The notes under the pieces were generated by a model that worked only from the letters and a program-made list of their open reading frames with translations, searched no databases and had not been told where the DNA came from. A program made the position numbers and the translations under genes. Below are positions 54,720 through 63,783 of a stretch of 64,000 nt of DNA, piece after piece. Positions within the stretch are counted from its first letter, which is position 1. Each line of letters starts with the position of its first letter. The stretch lies in the NCBI RefSeq assembly GCF_015209505.1, contig NZ_JADEYC010000002.1, forward strand, positions 124,001-188,000, written 5' to 3'. The DNA comes from Saccharopolyspora montiporae (GTDB taxonomy: Bacteria > Actinomycetota > Actinomycetes > Mycobacteriales > Pseudonocardiaceae).

Positions 54720-56270
54720 ATGCCCCCGACTGCTCCCCTCGAACGCGCGCCCGATCTGTCCGCCGACGGCGACCGTCCCCCCGGAGAGCGCGCCCCGACA
54801 TCCCTGCCCGTGCGCACCGTGGGCCTCGGTCTGCTCGGTGCGCTGCTCCTGCTGACCGGTTCGCTGGGCGCCGGGGGCACGTTGACGCACGACCCGGTGC
54901 TGGGCTCCGGCCCGCTGTCGGTGTTGCGCTACGGGCACGGGCTGACCGCGGCGACCGCGCTGGTCTACACCGGGTTCGGCCTGCTGGTGTGGGCCTGGGT
55001 GCGGCTGGGGCGCGGCGTGCTGGCGCATCTCGTCGACGCGCGCGGCGTGCTGCTGGCCGCGGCGGCGTGGATCGCTCCGCTGCTGGTGGCCCCACCGCTG
55101 TTCAGCCGGGACGTGTACAGCTACCTCGGGCAGGGTCTGCTGGCGCTGCACGGGATGGATCCGTACGGCGTCGGGCCGGGCGAACTCACCGGGCCGATCC
55201 CGGAGAACGTGCACCCGACCTGGCAGAACACCCCGGCGCCGTACGGTCCGCTGTTCATCGGAATCGCCAAGGGCGTGCTGCTGCTGGCCGGCCACGAGCT
55301 GATCACCGGCATCGTGCTGATGCGGCTGATGCTGCTGGCCGGGCTGCTGCTGCTCGTGTGCGTGCTGCCGGGCCTGGTGCGCCATCTCGGCGGCAGCCTG
55401 CCGGTCGCGCTGTGGCTGTCGGTGGCCAGCCCGATGACGGTGATCCACCTGGTCGGCGGCCCGCACAACGACATGCTGATGATCGGGCTGCTGGCCGCGG
55501 GCGCGCTGCTGGCGCTGGAGGGACGACCGGCGGCCGGGGTGGTGCTGGTCTCGCTGGCGATGGCGATCAAGGCGACGGCCGGGGTGGCACTGCCGTTCCT
55601 GGTCTGGATCTGGGCCGCGCGGCTGGAAGGTCCGCTGTGGCGCCGGTTCGCGCGGGCGGTGCTGCCGGCCCTCGCGCTGTTCGCGGCCGTGTTCGGCGCG
55701 TGCGTGCTGGCGGCCAAGGTCGGGTTCGGCTGGCTGCCCGCGTTGTCCGCGCCCGGGTTGATCGTCAACTACCTGTCGCTGCCGACCGGGTTGGGCCAAG
55801 CCCTGCACATCCTGGTCGACCTGGTCGTGGACGCGCACCCGGTCCCGTTCGTCGAGTTCGGGCGCTCGGTGGGGTCGGTGGCGCTGGCCGGGCTCATCGC
55901 CTGGCAGTGGTGGCGGGCCCGGGACGGCGGTCCGGACGCGGTGCGCCGGGCGGCGATCGTGCTGTGCGCGGCGGCGCTGCTGTCCCCGACCGTGCTGCCC
56001 TGGTACCTGACCTGGTCCGTTGCCCTGGCCTGCGCGCTGCCGTGGACCCGGCGGGGGCTGTCCTGGGTGGTCGGGGCGACAGTGGTGCTCGTGGTCGCCT
56101 ACTACCCGGACGGCGAGGAGGCGATGGACAACTTCCCGCTGATGGCGCTCGGGTTGGCCGCGGCCCTGCTGGCGGCGGAATCCCTGGTGCGCTTCGACCC
56201 GCTGGGGCTGCGGGGGGAGCCTGCCGCCGAGCAGCGCTTCCTGCCGGCGGAACGCGCCGGCGCCCGCTGA
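54720..56270 (+). CDS. mptA: Alpha-(1-6)-mannopyranosyltransferase MptA-like, GT-C family
   Basis: A 516-residue polytopic membrane glycosyltransferase with about 11-13 hydrophobic segments and the GT-C loop SRDVYSYLGQGLLALHGMDP carrying the catalytic Asp. Large extracytoplasmic loop includes HPTWQNTPAPYGPLF, as in MptA/MptB, which extend lipomannan from polyprenyl-phosphomannose. It follows pknL, whereas in M. tuberculosis mptA (Rv2174) lies between idsA2 and Rv2175c; so the gene order is locally rearranged. The MptA rather than MptB assignment rests partly on context. Confidence 0.85.
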   Translation: MPPTAPLERAPDLSADGDRPPGERAPTSLPVRTVGLGLLGALLLLTGSLGAGGTLTHDPVLGSGPLSVLRYGHGLTAATALVYTGFGLLVWAWVRLGRGVLAHLVDARGVLLAAAAWIAPLLVAPPLFSRDVYSYLGQGLLALHGMDPYGVGPGELTGPIPENVHPTWQNTPAPYGPLFIGIAKGVLLLAGHELITGIVLMRLMLLAGLLLLVCVLPGLVRHLGGSLPVALWLSVASPMTVIHLVGGPHNDMLMIGLLAAGALLALEGRPAAGVVLVSLAMAIKATAGVALPFLVWIWAARLEGPLWRRFARAVLPALALFAAVFGACVLAAKVGFGWLPALSAPGLIVNYLSLPTGLGQALHILVDLVVDAHPVPFVEFGRSVGSVALAGLIAWQWWRARDGGPDAVRRAAIVLCAAALLSPTVLPWYLTWSVALACALPWTRRGLSWVVGATVVLVVAYYPDGEEAMDNFPLMALGLAAALLAAESLVRFDPLGLRGEPAAEQRFLPAERAGAR

Positions 56271-56276
56271 AGCGAA

Positions 56277-56310
56277 CGGGCCCGGCACCGCTCGTGCGGT
56301 ACCGGGCCCG
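56277..56310. terminator. Hairpin between convergent mptA and aroG
   Basis: CGGGCCCGGCACCGC (56277-56291) and GCGGTACCGGGCCCG (56296-56310) pair with one mismatch around a 4-base loop, 6 bases after mptA and 14 bases beyond aroG. No T-tract. Confidence 0.75.
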
Positions 56311-56324
56311 AAGCGTCGCGCGAC

Positions 56325-57746
<1,422 letters not shown>

Positions 57747-57849
57747 TCATCCGGGAGAGCGGTCCCACACCCGGGAGCCGCTGGCGACGACGATTCAGAA
57801 CGGCCCAGCATGACCCAGCACACATCGCGGGCCTCGCGGGCAGCGGGGG

Positions 57850-58044
57850 TCAGCGGGAGTAGCGGCCCCGCTTGATCGCCGCCACGAACTGCGCCCACTG
57901 GTCCGGGCTTGCGGTGAAGTACCCGGCACCGCGATCCTTGCTGTCCCGAACCGCAGCACCCCCACCCGAGGTGCACCCCACCTCGACGCAGTTCTGCGCG
58001 CCCTGAGCGGAACGACTCGGCTTGCGCCATCCGGACACGGTCAT
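57850..58044 (-). CDS. DUF397 domain protein
   Basis: A 64-residue DUF397 protein: WRKPSRSAQGAQNCVEVGC, VRDSKDRGAGYFTASPDQW and AAIKRGRYS. These small proteins pair with an upstream XRE regulator in actinobacteria; some pairs behave like toxin-antitoxin modules or as developmental and antibiotic regulators. ATG 58044 has GGAGG 9 bases upstream; XRE gene lies 15 bases upstream on the same strand, so the two are co-transcribed. Confidence 0.92.
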   Translation of the reverse strand: MTVSGWRKPSRSAQGAQNCVEVGCTSGGGAAVRDSKDRGAGYFTASPDQWAQFVAAIKRGRYSR

Positions 58045-58059
58045 GATGTCGAACCTCCG

Positions 58060-58896
58060 TCAGGTCAACTCGTCGATCCGGCGATCAAGCATATCCACCG
58101 AAGTCCGGTCGGAGGAGGCTGCACCGCACAGGATGTCGAATGCCTTGAGGTGCCTGCCCGTCTGGGACGGCTTATCGAAGTAGTCGCTGCCCACCAGGGA
58201 TTCCGTGTACACAAAGGTCGCGACCGGCTCCGCCAGGTGCAGCACAGTCCACGACGTCCCCAGAGCTACGTGCTCTCCGGAATCGAACGGCAGGATCTGC
58301 AAAGTCACGTTCGGACGAGCCGCCACCCAGCGCAGGTGCTGAAGTTGCCCGCGCAACACGTGCTTGCCACCGATGGCCCGGTACAGCGTCGCTTCTCCGA
58401 GCACGCACATGACCTCCGGCGCCTGCTTCGCCAGCAGAGCACGGTCGGCCCGCTGCATGCGTTCGGCGATCGCGGGTTCCACGTCGACGGTGTCGTCGAG
58501 GGGGTGTGACAGGACGGCGCGGGTGTAGTCCTCGGTCTGGAAGATCGGTGGAACCACCTCGGGGTCGTAGTACTTGATTTCGGCCGCCGCCCCCTCCAGG
58601 GCCACGAAGGTCGCCGCCCAGTCCGGAACACGCGCCGGCCGATCCCGTTTGCGGGCTTCACGCGCGAGCACCCGCAGCCGGTCGGCATCTTCGCCGGCAG
58701 ACACGTCGAACATGCGCAGGAGTTCTTCGACTTCCGCCGCGCTGACGATCAGCTCGCCCTTCTCCACACGAGTGACCTTGTTGGGGTACCAGTCGAGGCG
58801 CTCAGCGACATCCTTCGGTCGGACTCCCGCCTGCTCGCGCAAGCTGCGCAGCGTCAGCCCGACTTGGACGCGACGGACCGCTGGCCATGTGTTCAT
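58060..58896 (-). CDS. XRE family regulator with DUF5753 C-terminal domain
   Basis: A 278-residue regulator with an N-terminal helix-turn-helix (LRSLREQAGVRPKDVAERL then WYPNKVTRVEKGE, residues 17-50) and a DUF5753 effector domain (EIKYYDPEVVPPIFQTEDYT, ERMQRADRALL, QLQHLRWVAARPNVTLQILP). This architecture always accompanies DUF397 proteins; DUF5753 probably binds the small partner or a ligand. The AT-rich upstream gap contains two palindromes that are candidate operators. Confidence 0.93.
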   Translation of the reverse strand: MNTWPAVRRVQVGLTLRSLREQAGVRPKDVAERLDWYPNKVTRVEKGELIVSAAEVEELLRMFDVSAGEDADRLRVLAREARKRDRPARVPDWAATFVALEGAAAEIKYYDPEVVPPIFQTEDYTRAVLSHPLDDTVDVEPAIAERMQRADRALLAKQAPEVMCVLGEATLYRAIGGKHVLRGQLQHLRWVAARPNVTLQILPFDSGEHVALGTSWTVLHLAEPVATFVYTESLVGSDYFDKPSQTGRHLKAFDILCGAASSDRTSVDMLDRRIDELT

Positions 58897-58944
58897 GGGC
58901 GCTCATCATGCCGCACCGGCCACTCCGTTCCGTGTTGTCACCCG

Positions 58945-59006
58945 GACGAGATCTCGTCATTTGTAATTCCAGTTTCGTAATATCCACCTCGTCAATTTCA
59001 TGACGA
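58945..59006. promoter_or_regulatory. Palindromic operator region of the XRE/DUF397 locus
   Basis: A perfect 14-base palindrome GACGAGATCTCGTC at 58945-58958 and an inverted repeat TCGTCA-N6-TGACGA at 58989-59006 flank an unusually AT-rich stretch with a TAATAT -10-like sequence at 58978-58983. A CTCGTCA element recurs in both. It lies between the XRE gene and the divergent small gene. Confidence 0.6.
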
Positions 59007-59041
59007 TCTTCAATGCGGATCGCCGAGTACCGGAGGTGGAC

Positions 59042-59113
59042 ATGTTGACCAGGTGGCACCAACGACGAGCGCGACGGGCGTTGCGGCGCAGGCGCGTTCG
59101 GGTGCGGCTGTGA
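59042..59113 (+). CDS. Possible 23-aa Arg-rich leader peptide
   Basis: ATG 59042 has GGAGG 5 bases upstream and encodes a 23-residue peptide of which 12 are Arg. Its stop overlaps GTG 59110 (GTGA), an alternative start of the next gene. It could be a translated leader, or the GGAGG may act on the gene at 59053 at an unusually long distance. Base composition does not decide between the two frames. Confidence 0.3.
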   Translation: MLTRWHQRRARRALRRRRVRVRL

Positions 59114-59340
59114 TCGGCGTCGATCCCGCGGCATTGGCGGTCAGCGCGCGGGCGGCGCAGTGGGAGCTGGACGCGGTGGCCTTCCACCTGCCGCGCGGCG
59201 AGATCCGCCCGGACGACTGCCGCGGTCTCGCCGAAGCTCTCGCCGACCTCGCGATGACCATGCGGCGGTACGCGAACGAAACCGAACGCACCGAACCCCA
59301 CCCCGGCCGGCTTGCCGTCCGGGAGGAGCCCCCGGCCTGA
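59053..59340 (+). CDS. Small protein divergent from the XRE/DUF397 pair
   Basis: A 95-residue protein (76 residues if GTG 59110 is used) with the helical core AARAAQWELDAVAFHLPRG then DCRGLAEALADLAMTMRRYA. Similar small helical proteins with a QWELD segment occur next to XRE/DUF397 pairs in Pseudonocardiaceae in my recollection, but no function is known. The start is uncertain because the best ribosome-binding site belongs to an overlapping 23-aa frame. Confidence 0.6.
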   Translation: MAPTTSATGVAAQARSGAAVIGVDPAALAVSARAAQWELDAVAFHLPRGEIRPDDCRGLAEALADLAMTMRRYANETERTEPHPGRLAVREEPPA

Positions 59341-59489
59341 CACCCGCGCCTCGCGCTCCCGGCGCAGCAACGCGCGCCGGCCCGGATCCCCGACAACCGG
59401 GCCGTTCCCGGTCCGCGCGGTACCTCCCCCGGTCGCGCGGACCGACCCGACCCGCCGCCCGCCGCCTCTCCCGGCGGGCGGCGGGCGGA

Positions 59490-60953
59490 TCAGGCCGCCG
59501 AGGTCTCGCGATCAGCGGTGTCCCGTTCCACGGCGTCCGCGTCGTAGCCGACCGGTTCCCAGCGCTTGGCCAGCAGCGCGAGCAGCCCGAACACCGGGGC
59601 GAGCGCGAGCACCCAGAACACCCCGCTGCCCAGCGACGCGCTCAGCACCGGGAAGAAGAACAGCGCCAGCGTCGAGCCGACGCGCAGCGTGCCCTGGTTG
59701 AACCCGATACCGGTGCCGCGCAGCGAAGTCGGGTAGCTCAGCGACGCGAAGCTCATGAACTGCGCACCGGGTCCCGCGGCCTGGGCGAACATGAACGCAC
59801 CCAGCGCAGCCAGCGCGGCCAGCACCCACGGCAGGGCGCCCGGCTCACCGATGATCGCCAGCGCCACCAGCGACGCCAGCTGCACCGCGAAACCGAGCGC
59901 CGTCGTCCACCAAGCGCCCGCGCGGTGCGCGAGCCGGATGCCGAGCAGCCCACCGGAGACCGCGAACACCAGGTTCAGCACCAGCGACGCCGAGATCGTG
60001 TTCAGCTCCCCCTGAGCGAGCAGGCCGGCGATGATGATCGGCAGGCCGTAGGCCACCGCGTTGTACCCGAAGGTCTGCGCGAGGCTGATCACCAGGGCCT
60101 GCAGCGTGCGGGCGCGGTAGCGGGCGTTGAACAACCGGGCGAAATCCGCCAGACCGCGTCGCGGCTCGGTCCGCTCGCGCGGCACCTCGGCGTCCTCGGC
60201 GACCACCGCGTTGACCGAGTAGGAATCGCGCAGGATCCGGGCCGCCCGGTGCAGATCGCCCTGGTTGGCCGCCCAGCTCGGCGACTCGTTCATGTACTTG
60301 TTGCGCACCAGCAGGATCACCAGCGCGGGGATCGCGCCGAAACCGACGGTGAACCGCCACAGCAGGTCGTGGTGCTGGTCGGGCAGCAGGAAGTACAGCG
60401 CCAGGATCACCACGTAGCAGCCCGAGGTGGCCACGTACCAGGCCGGCGACCAGGCAGCGGTGCGCGAACCCTTGCTCGCCTTGCCGCGCAACTGGGAGAA
60501 CTCGGCCAGGAACGCCATGGCGACCGGGATGTCCATGCCCACGCCGATCCCCATCAAGAACCGGAACAGGATCAGCACCTCGGCGTTCGGCGCCAGCGCG
60601 CAGCCCAGCGCGGAGACCACGAAGAACAGCATGTCCGCCATGAACACCCGGTACCGGCCGAGCCGGTCGACCAGGTAGCCGCCGAACCAGGCTCCGATGA
60701 TCGCGCCCACGCTGATCGACGCGGTGACCGCGCCCGCCCACGCCGGGGACAGACCGAACTCCTCGCGGATGTCGGTGATCCCGTAGGCCAGCGAGGTCAG
60801 GTCGTAGGCGTCCAGGAAGATGCCGCCGAGCGCCAGCAGCACGATCATCCGCGCATGACTGCCTCGCGCGGCACCGGAGTTGACCAGATCCGTGACATCG
60901 CGGGCGGAGCGGATCAGCACCGGTTCCCGCTCGGCCACCGGTTGGGCGGACAC
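59490..60953 (-). CDS. Major facilitator superfamily transporter (sugar/metabolite:H+ symporter type)
   Basis: A 487-residue MFS protein with 12 hydrophobic segments and the sugar-porter style signatures: GAWFGGYLVDRLGRYRVFMAD between helices 2 and 3, FLMGIGVGMDIPVAMAFLAEF in helix 4-5, and a second-half LSYPTSLRGTGIGFNQGTLR. The DAYDLTS sequence in helix 1 resembles proton-coupled aromatic-acid/sugar symporters. Substrate is unknown. GTG 60953 has GAGGAGGAA upstream. It lies downstream of the PPi-PFK gene on the same strand with a 171-base gap. Confidence 0.88.
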   Translation of the reverse strand: MSAQPVAEREPVLIRSARDVTDLVNSGAARGSHARMIVLLALGGIFLDAYDLTSLAYGITDIREEFGLSPAWAGAVTASISVGAIIGAWFGGYLVDRLGRYRVFMADMLFFVVSALGCALAPNAEVLILFRFLMGIGVGMDIPVAMAFLAEFSQLRGKASKGSRTAAWSPAWYVATSGCYVVILALYFLLPDQHHDLLWRFTVGFGAIPALVILLVRNKYMNESPSWAANQGDLHRAARILRDSYSVNAVVAEDAEVPRERTEPRRGLADFARLFNARYRARTLQALVISLAQTFGYNAVAYGLPIIIAGLLAQGELNTISASLVLNLVFAVSGGLLGIRLAHRAGAWWTTALGFAVQLASLVALAIIGEPGALPWVLAALAALGAFMFAQAAGPGAQFMSFASLSYPTSLRGTGIGFNQGTLRVGSTLALFFFPVLSASLGSGVFWVLALAPVFGLLALLAKRWEPVGYDADAVERDTADRETSAA

Positions 60954-61124
60954 GGCGTTCCTCCTCGATCTCGCGACGAGGCCGCCCGGTGCAGCACCGG
61001 GCGGCCGAAAGCACGAGCGGGAACGCTACCCGGCGGAAACCGGGCGTCCGCATGCTGGGAGACCGCGAAATCGCGGACAGCGCAACGAAAAGTCCGTTTC
61101 GCGCAGAGCGCTGCGCTGGCCGGA

Positions 61125-62162
61125 TCAGCCGAACAGCACCTCCGCCTCGGCCAAGCGCTGCGGCGGGACGGTCTTTAGCTCGGCGGTGGCCTCGCTCAGC
61201 GGTACCCGCACGATGTCCGTCCCGCGCAGCGCCACCATGCGGCCGACATCACCTTCGGTCACCGCGTCCACGGCGTGCAGCCCGAACCGGGTGGCCAGCA
61301 CCCGGTCGTAGGCGGTCGGTGTCCCGCCGCGCTGGGTGTGCCCGAGCACCACCGCGCGGGATTCCTTGCCGGTGCGGGCGGCCAGCTCATCGGCCAACCA
61401 CGTGCCGACCCCGCCGAGCCGCACGTGGCCGAACGCATCCTTCTCCCCGGTCTGCAGCTGCTCCTGCCCGCCGCGCGGGACCGCGCCCTCGGCGACGACG
61501 ATGATCGGCGCGTACTGGCGCTCGAAACGCTGCTGCACCCACTCGGTGACCTGCTCGACGTCGAACGGCTGCTCCGGCACGAGGATCACGTTGGCGCCCC
61601 CGGCCAAACCGGAATGCAGCGCGATCCAGCCCGCGTGCCTGCCCATCACCTCGACCACCAGCGCCCGGTGGTGCGATTCGGCGGTGGTGCGCAGCCGGTC
61701 CACGGCTTCGGTGGCGATGTGCACCGCGGTGTCGAAACCGAAGGTGTAGTCGGTCGCGGACAGGTCGTTGTCGATCGTCTTCGGCACGCCCACCACCGGC
61801 ACGCCGTCCTGGGTGAGCTGCTCGGCAACCCCCAGCGTGTCCTCGCCGCCGATCGCGATCAGCGCATCGATCCGCTGCTCGTCCAGCACCGCCCGGATCC
61901 GGGCGGGCCCGTCGTCGACCTGGTAGGGGTCGGTGCGCGAGGACCCGAGGATCGTTCCACCGCGAGACAGGATGTCCTCCACCGAATCCAGGGTCAGCGG
62001 CAGCACCTGGCCCTCGACCGGCCCCAACCAGCCGTTGCGGAACCCGATCACCTCATGACCGTGCACCCCGATCCCCTTGCGAGCCACCGCGCGCAGCACC
62101 GCGTTGAGCCCGGGGCAGTCGCCGCCACCGGTGAGTACTCCGACACGCATTCCAGCCGGCAT
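61125..62162 (-). CDS. pfp: 6-Phosphofructokinase, pyrophosphate-dependent type
   Basis: A 345-residue phosphofructokinase. The phosphoryl-donor loop reads GVLTGGGDCPGLNAVLR, the substrate loop PKTIDNDLSATDYTFGFDTA, and MGRHAGWIALHSG the fructose-6-phosphate site. At the positions that set donor choice (Gly104 and Gly124 in E. coli ATP-PFK) it has Asp in GGEDTLG and Lys in PKTIDND, the combination of PPi-dependent enzymes such as that of Amycolatopsis methanolica. The reaction is therefore probably reversible. ATG 62162 has AGGAGG 9 bases upstream; an ATG at 62150 is an alternative. Confidence 0.9.
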   Translation of the reverse strand: MPAGMRVGVLTGGGDCPGLNAVLRAVARKGIGVHGHEVIGFRNGWLGPVEGQVLPLTLDSVEDILSRGGTILGSSRTDPYQVDDGPARIRAVLDEQRIDALIAIGGEDTLGVAEQLTQDGVPVVGVPKTIDNDLSATDYTFGFDTAVHIATEAVDRLRTTAESHHRALVVEVMGRHAGWIALHSGLAGGANVILVPEQPFDVEQVTEWVQQRFERQYAPIIVVAEGAVPRGGQEQLQTGEKDAFGHVRLGGVGTWLADELAARTGKESRAVVLGHTQRGGTPTAYDRVLATRFGLHAVDAVTEGDVGRMVALRGTDIVRVPLSEATAELKTVPPQRLAEAEVLFG

Positions 62163-62249
62163 CTCGCGCCGCCTCCTGTCCGTGATCCACGTCTCCCCCG
62201 CGGAGCAGCGTGGCACGGACTGGATCGGTGCAGCAAGGCCCGCGGTCGG

Positions 62250-62756
62250 CTACAGCGCGAAGCCCTGCTTGCGGCGGGCCTGCTCGATGGCTTCCCAGCG
62301 CTGCAGGTTGTGCCGGGCGTCGGCCAACGCGTCGTGCGCGTTGTTCGGCGCGGGCGGCAACTTCGGCTTGCCCACGTCCTCCCAGCGCTGCCGCAGATCG
62401 CGGGTGAACTTCGGGATCCGCTGCGGCAGCGCGGGCATCGAACCCCAGAGCTGGGCCAGCGCCACGTGATCGTAGGCGGCGAACCAGGCCCACAGCTCGA
62501 TCTGCGCTCCGCCGGACCGCGGGCTCAGGAAGTCGTAGAGCTCATCGCGGATCGCGCTGCGCGAACGCCAGCGGCGGTCGGCGGGCGGCGGCAACTGCGG
62601 CAGGACATTGCGGCGCACCCAGGACCCGGCCCGCGCGGCGTCGAACTCGGTGGACACGGCGTAGAACTCGCGTCCCGCCTCGTCCACCACCCCGATCGAG
62701 ACCAGGTCGATCGTGGTGCCGTCCTCGATGAACTCGCAGTCGTAGAAATACCGCAC
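62250..62756 (-). CDS. 3'-5' exoribonuclease (Rv2179c family)
   Basis: A 168-residue RNase-T/DEDD-type exonuclease. The catalytic acids are in RYFYDCEFIEDG (DxE motif), WAWFAAYDHVALAQLWG and NNAHDALADARHNL (the final D-x3-D/H pattern). M. tuberculosis Rv2179c founds this family and degrades RNA 3' ends. GTG 62756 is preceded by TACGCT at 6 bases, again consistent with a leaderless message. The acyltransferase gene lies 45 bases upstream in the same orientation. Confidence 0.9.
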   Translation of the reverse strand: MRYFYDCEFIEDGTTIDLVSIGVVDEAGREFYAVSTEFDAARAGSWVRRNVLPQLPPPADRRWRSRSAIRDELYDFLSPRSGGAQIELWAWFAAYDHVALAQLWGSMPALPQRIPKFTRDLRQRWEDVGKPKLPPAPNNAHDALADARHNLQRWEAIEQARRKQGFAL

Positions 62757-62762
62757 CGGGCA

Positions 62763-62768
62763 AGCGTA
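62763..62768 (-). promoter_or_regulatory. Candidate -10 box of the exoribonuclease gene
   Basis: TACGCT reading leftward, then 6 bases, then GTG 62756. Confidence 0.4.
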
Positions 62769-62801
62769 GGTCGCCCGCGGCGCAGCTCCGTGCGCGGGCC
62801 G

Positions 62802-63500
62802 TCAGCCGGCCTTGGCCCCGTCCGCGCTCTGCTCGTCCTTGACCTTCGAGGCGTAGACGTCCACGTACTCCTGCCCGGACATCTCCATGAGCGCGTAGAC
62901 GATCTCGTCGGTGATCGAGCGCTCCACGAAGCGGTCGCCGGCCATGCCCTCGTAGCGGGAGAAGTCCAGCGGCGGGCCGACGCGCACGACGACCTTGTGC
63001 GGCCACCACATCTTCGAGCCGATCGGATTGACGCGGTCGGTGCCGATCATCGCGATCGGGATCACCGGTGCACCCGACTCCAGCGCCATCCGCGCGACCC
63101 CGGTCTTGCCCTTGTACAGGCGCCCGTCCGGCGAGCGGGTGCCCTCCGGGTACACGCCCAGCAGCTTGCCCTCGGACAGCAGCCGCACCCCGGTGTCCAA
63201 AGCGGCCTGCGCGGCGGCTCCGCTGGAACGGTCGATGGGCACCTGGCCCACACCGGAGAAGAAGTACCGCTTGAACCGGCCCTTGATCCCGGTTCCGGTG
63301 AAGTACTCGCGCTTGGCCAAGAAGGTCACCCGCCGCGGCATCATCAGCGGCATGAAGAACGAGTCGGCGACGGCGAGGTGGTTGCTCACCAGGATCGCGC
63401 CACCGGACTCCGGGATGTGCTCGACGCCGTCGACACGGGGTCGGCAGAACAGTTTCATCAAGGGCCCGAGCAGTAGGTGCTTCATCACCCAGTACAGCAC
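62802..63500 (-). CDS. 1-Acyl-sn-glycerol-3-phosphate acyltransferase (PlsC family)
   Basis: A 232-residue membrane-associated acyltransferase of phospholipid synthesis. Motif 1 with the catalytic HX4D is LVSNHLAVADSFFM, motif II follows in the FFSGVGQVPIDRSSG stretch, motif III is GVYPEGTRSPDG and motif IV VIPIAMIG. A hydrophobic N-terminal segment VMKHLLLGPLMKLF anchors it. GTG 63500 has AGGAGG about 10 bases upstream; an ATG at 63485 is an alternative. Position matches Rv2182c beside the exoribonuclease homologue. Confidence 0.92.
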   Translation of the reverse strand: MLYWVMKHLLLGPLMKLFCRPRVDGVEHIPESGGAILVSNHLAVADSFFMPLMMPRRVTFLAKREYFTGTGIKGRFKRYFFSGVGQVPIDRSSGAAAQAALDTGVRLLSEGKLLGVYPEGTRSPDGRLYKGKTGVARMALESGAPVIPIAMIGTDRVNPIGSKMWWPHKVVVRVGPPLDFSRYEGMAGDRFVERSITDEIVYALMEMSGQEYVDVYASKVKDEQSADGAKAG

Positions 63501-63661
63501 TGCGCCGCCGCCTCCTAGACACGCCGAATAACAGGCTAACCCTACGGAGCGCCCGATCGGCGCACAATGCGGCCCCTGACGCATCGGGCCTCGTGCTCGG
63601 AGAACGCCGGGTTCGCGTGCGAACATGGGAAAGCGCACCACGTGTCCTGTTCGGGTGCCCG

Positions 63662-63733
63662 CGTTGTCCCTGCGATTCCCGTTGCCCCTGCGAATCCCGT
63701 TGCCCCTGCGAGCCCTGTTGCCCTTGCGACCCG
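63662..63733 (+). repeat. Minisatellite: four 18-base direct repeats
   Basis: Four adjacent 18-base units start at 63662, 63680, 63698 and 63716. The second and third, CGTTGCCCCTGCGAATCC and CGTTGCCCCTGCGAGCCC, differ at two positions; the outer copies are more diverged. It lies in the divergent gap between the acyltransferase and the hydrolase genes. Units are a multiple of three bases, so all six frames stay in register, which produces an artificial Cys-Pro-Cys repeat frame. Confidence 0.85.
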
Positions 63734-63783
63734 CGTCCGAGCCGTGCCGGACCCGCGGTCGAGAACGCGGTTGGGAGACTGCG

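Noticed and set aside
63662..63733. Possible small CRISPR array
   Set aside because: The 18-base units are directly adjacent without spacers, and no cas genes are present.
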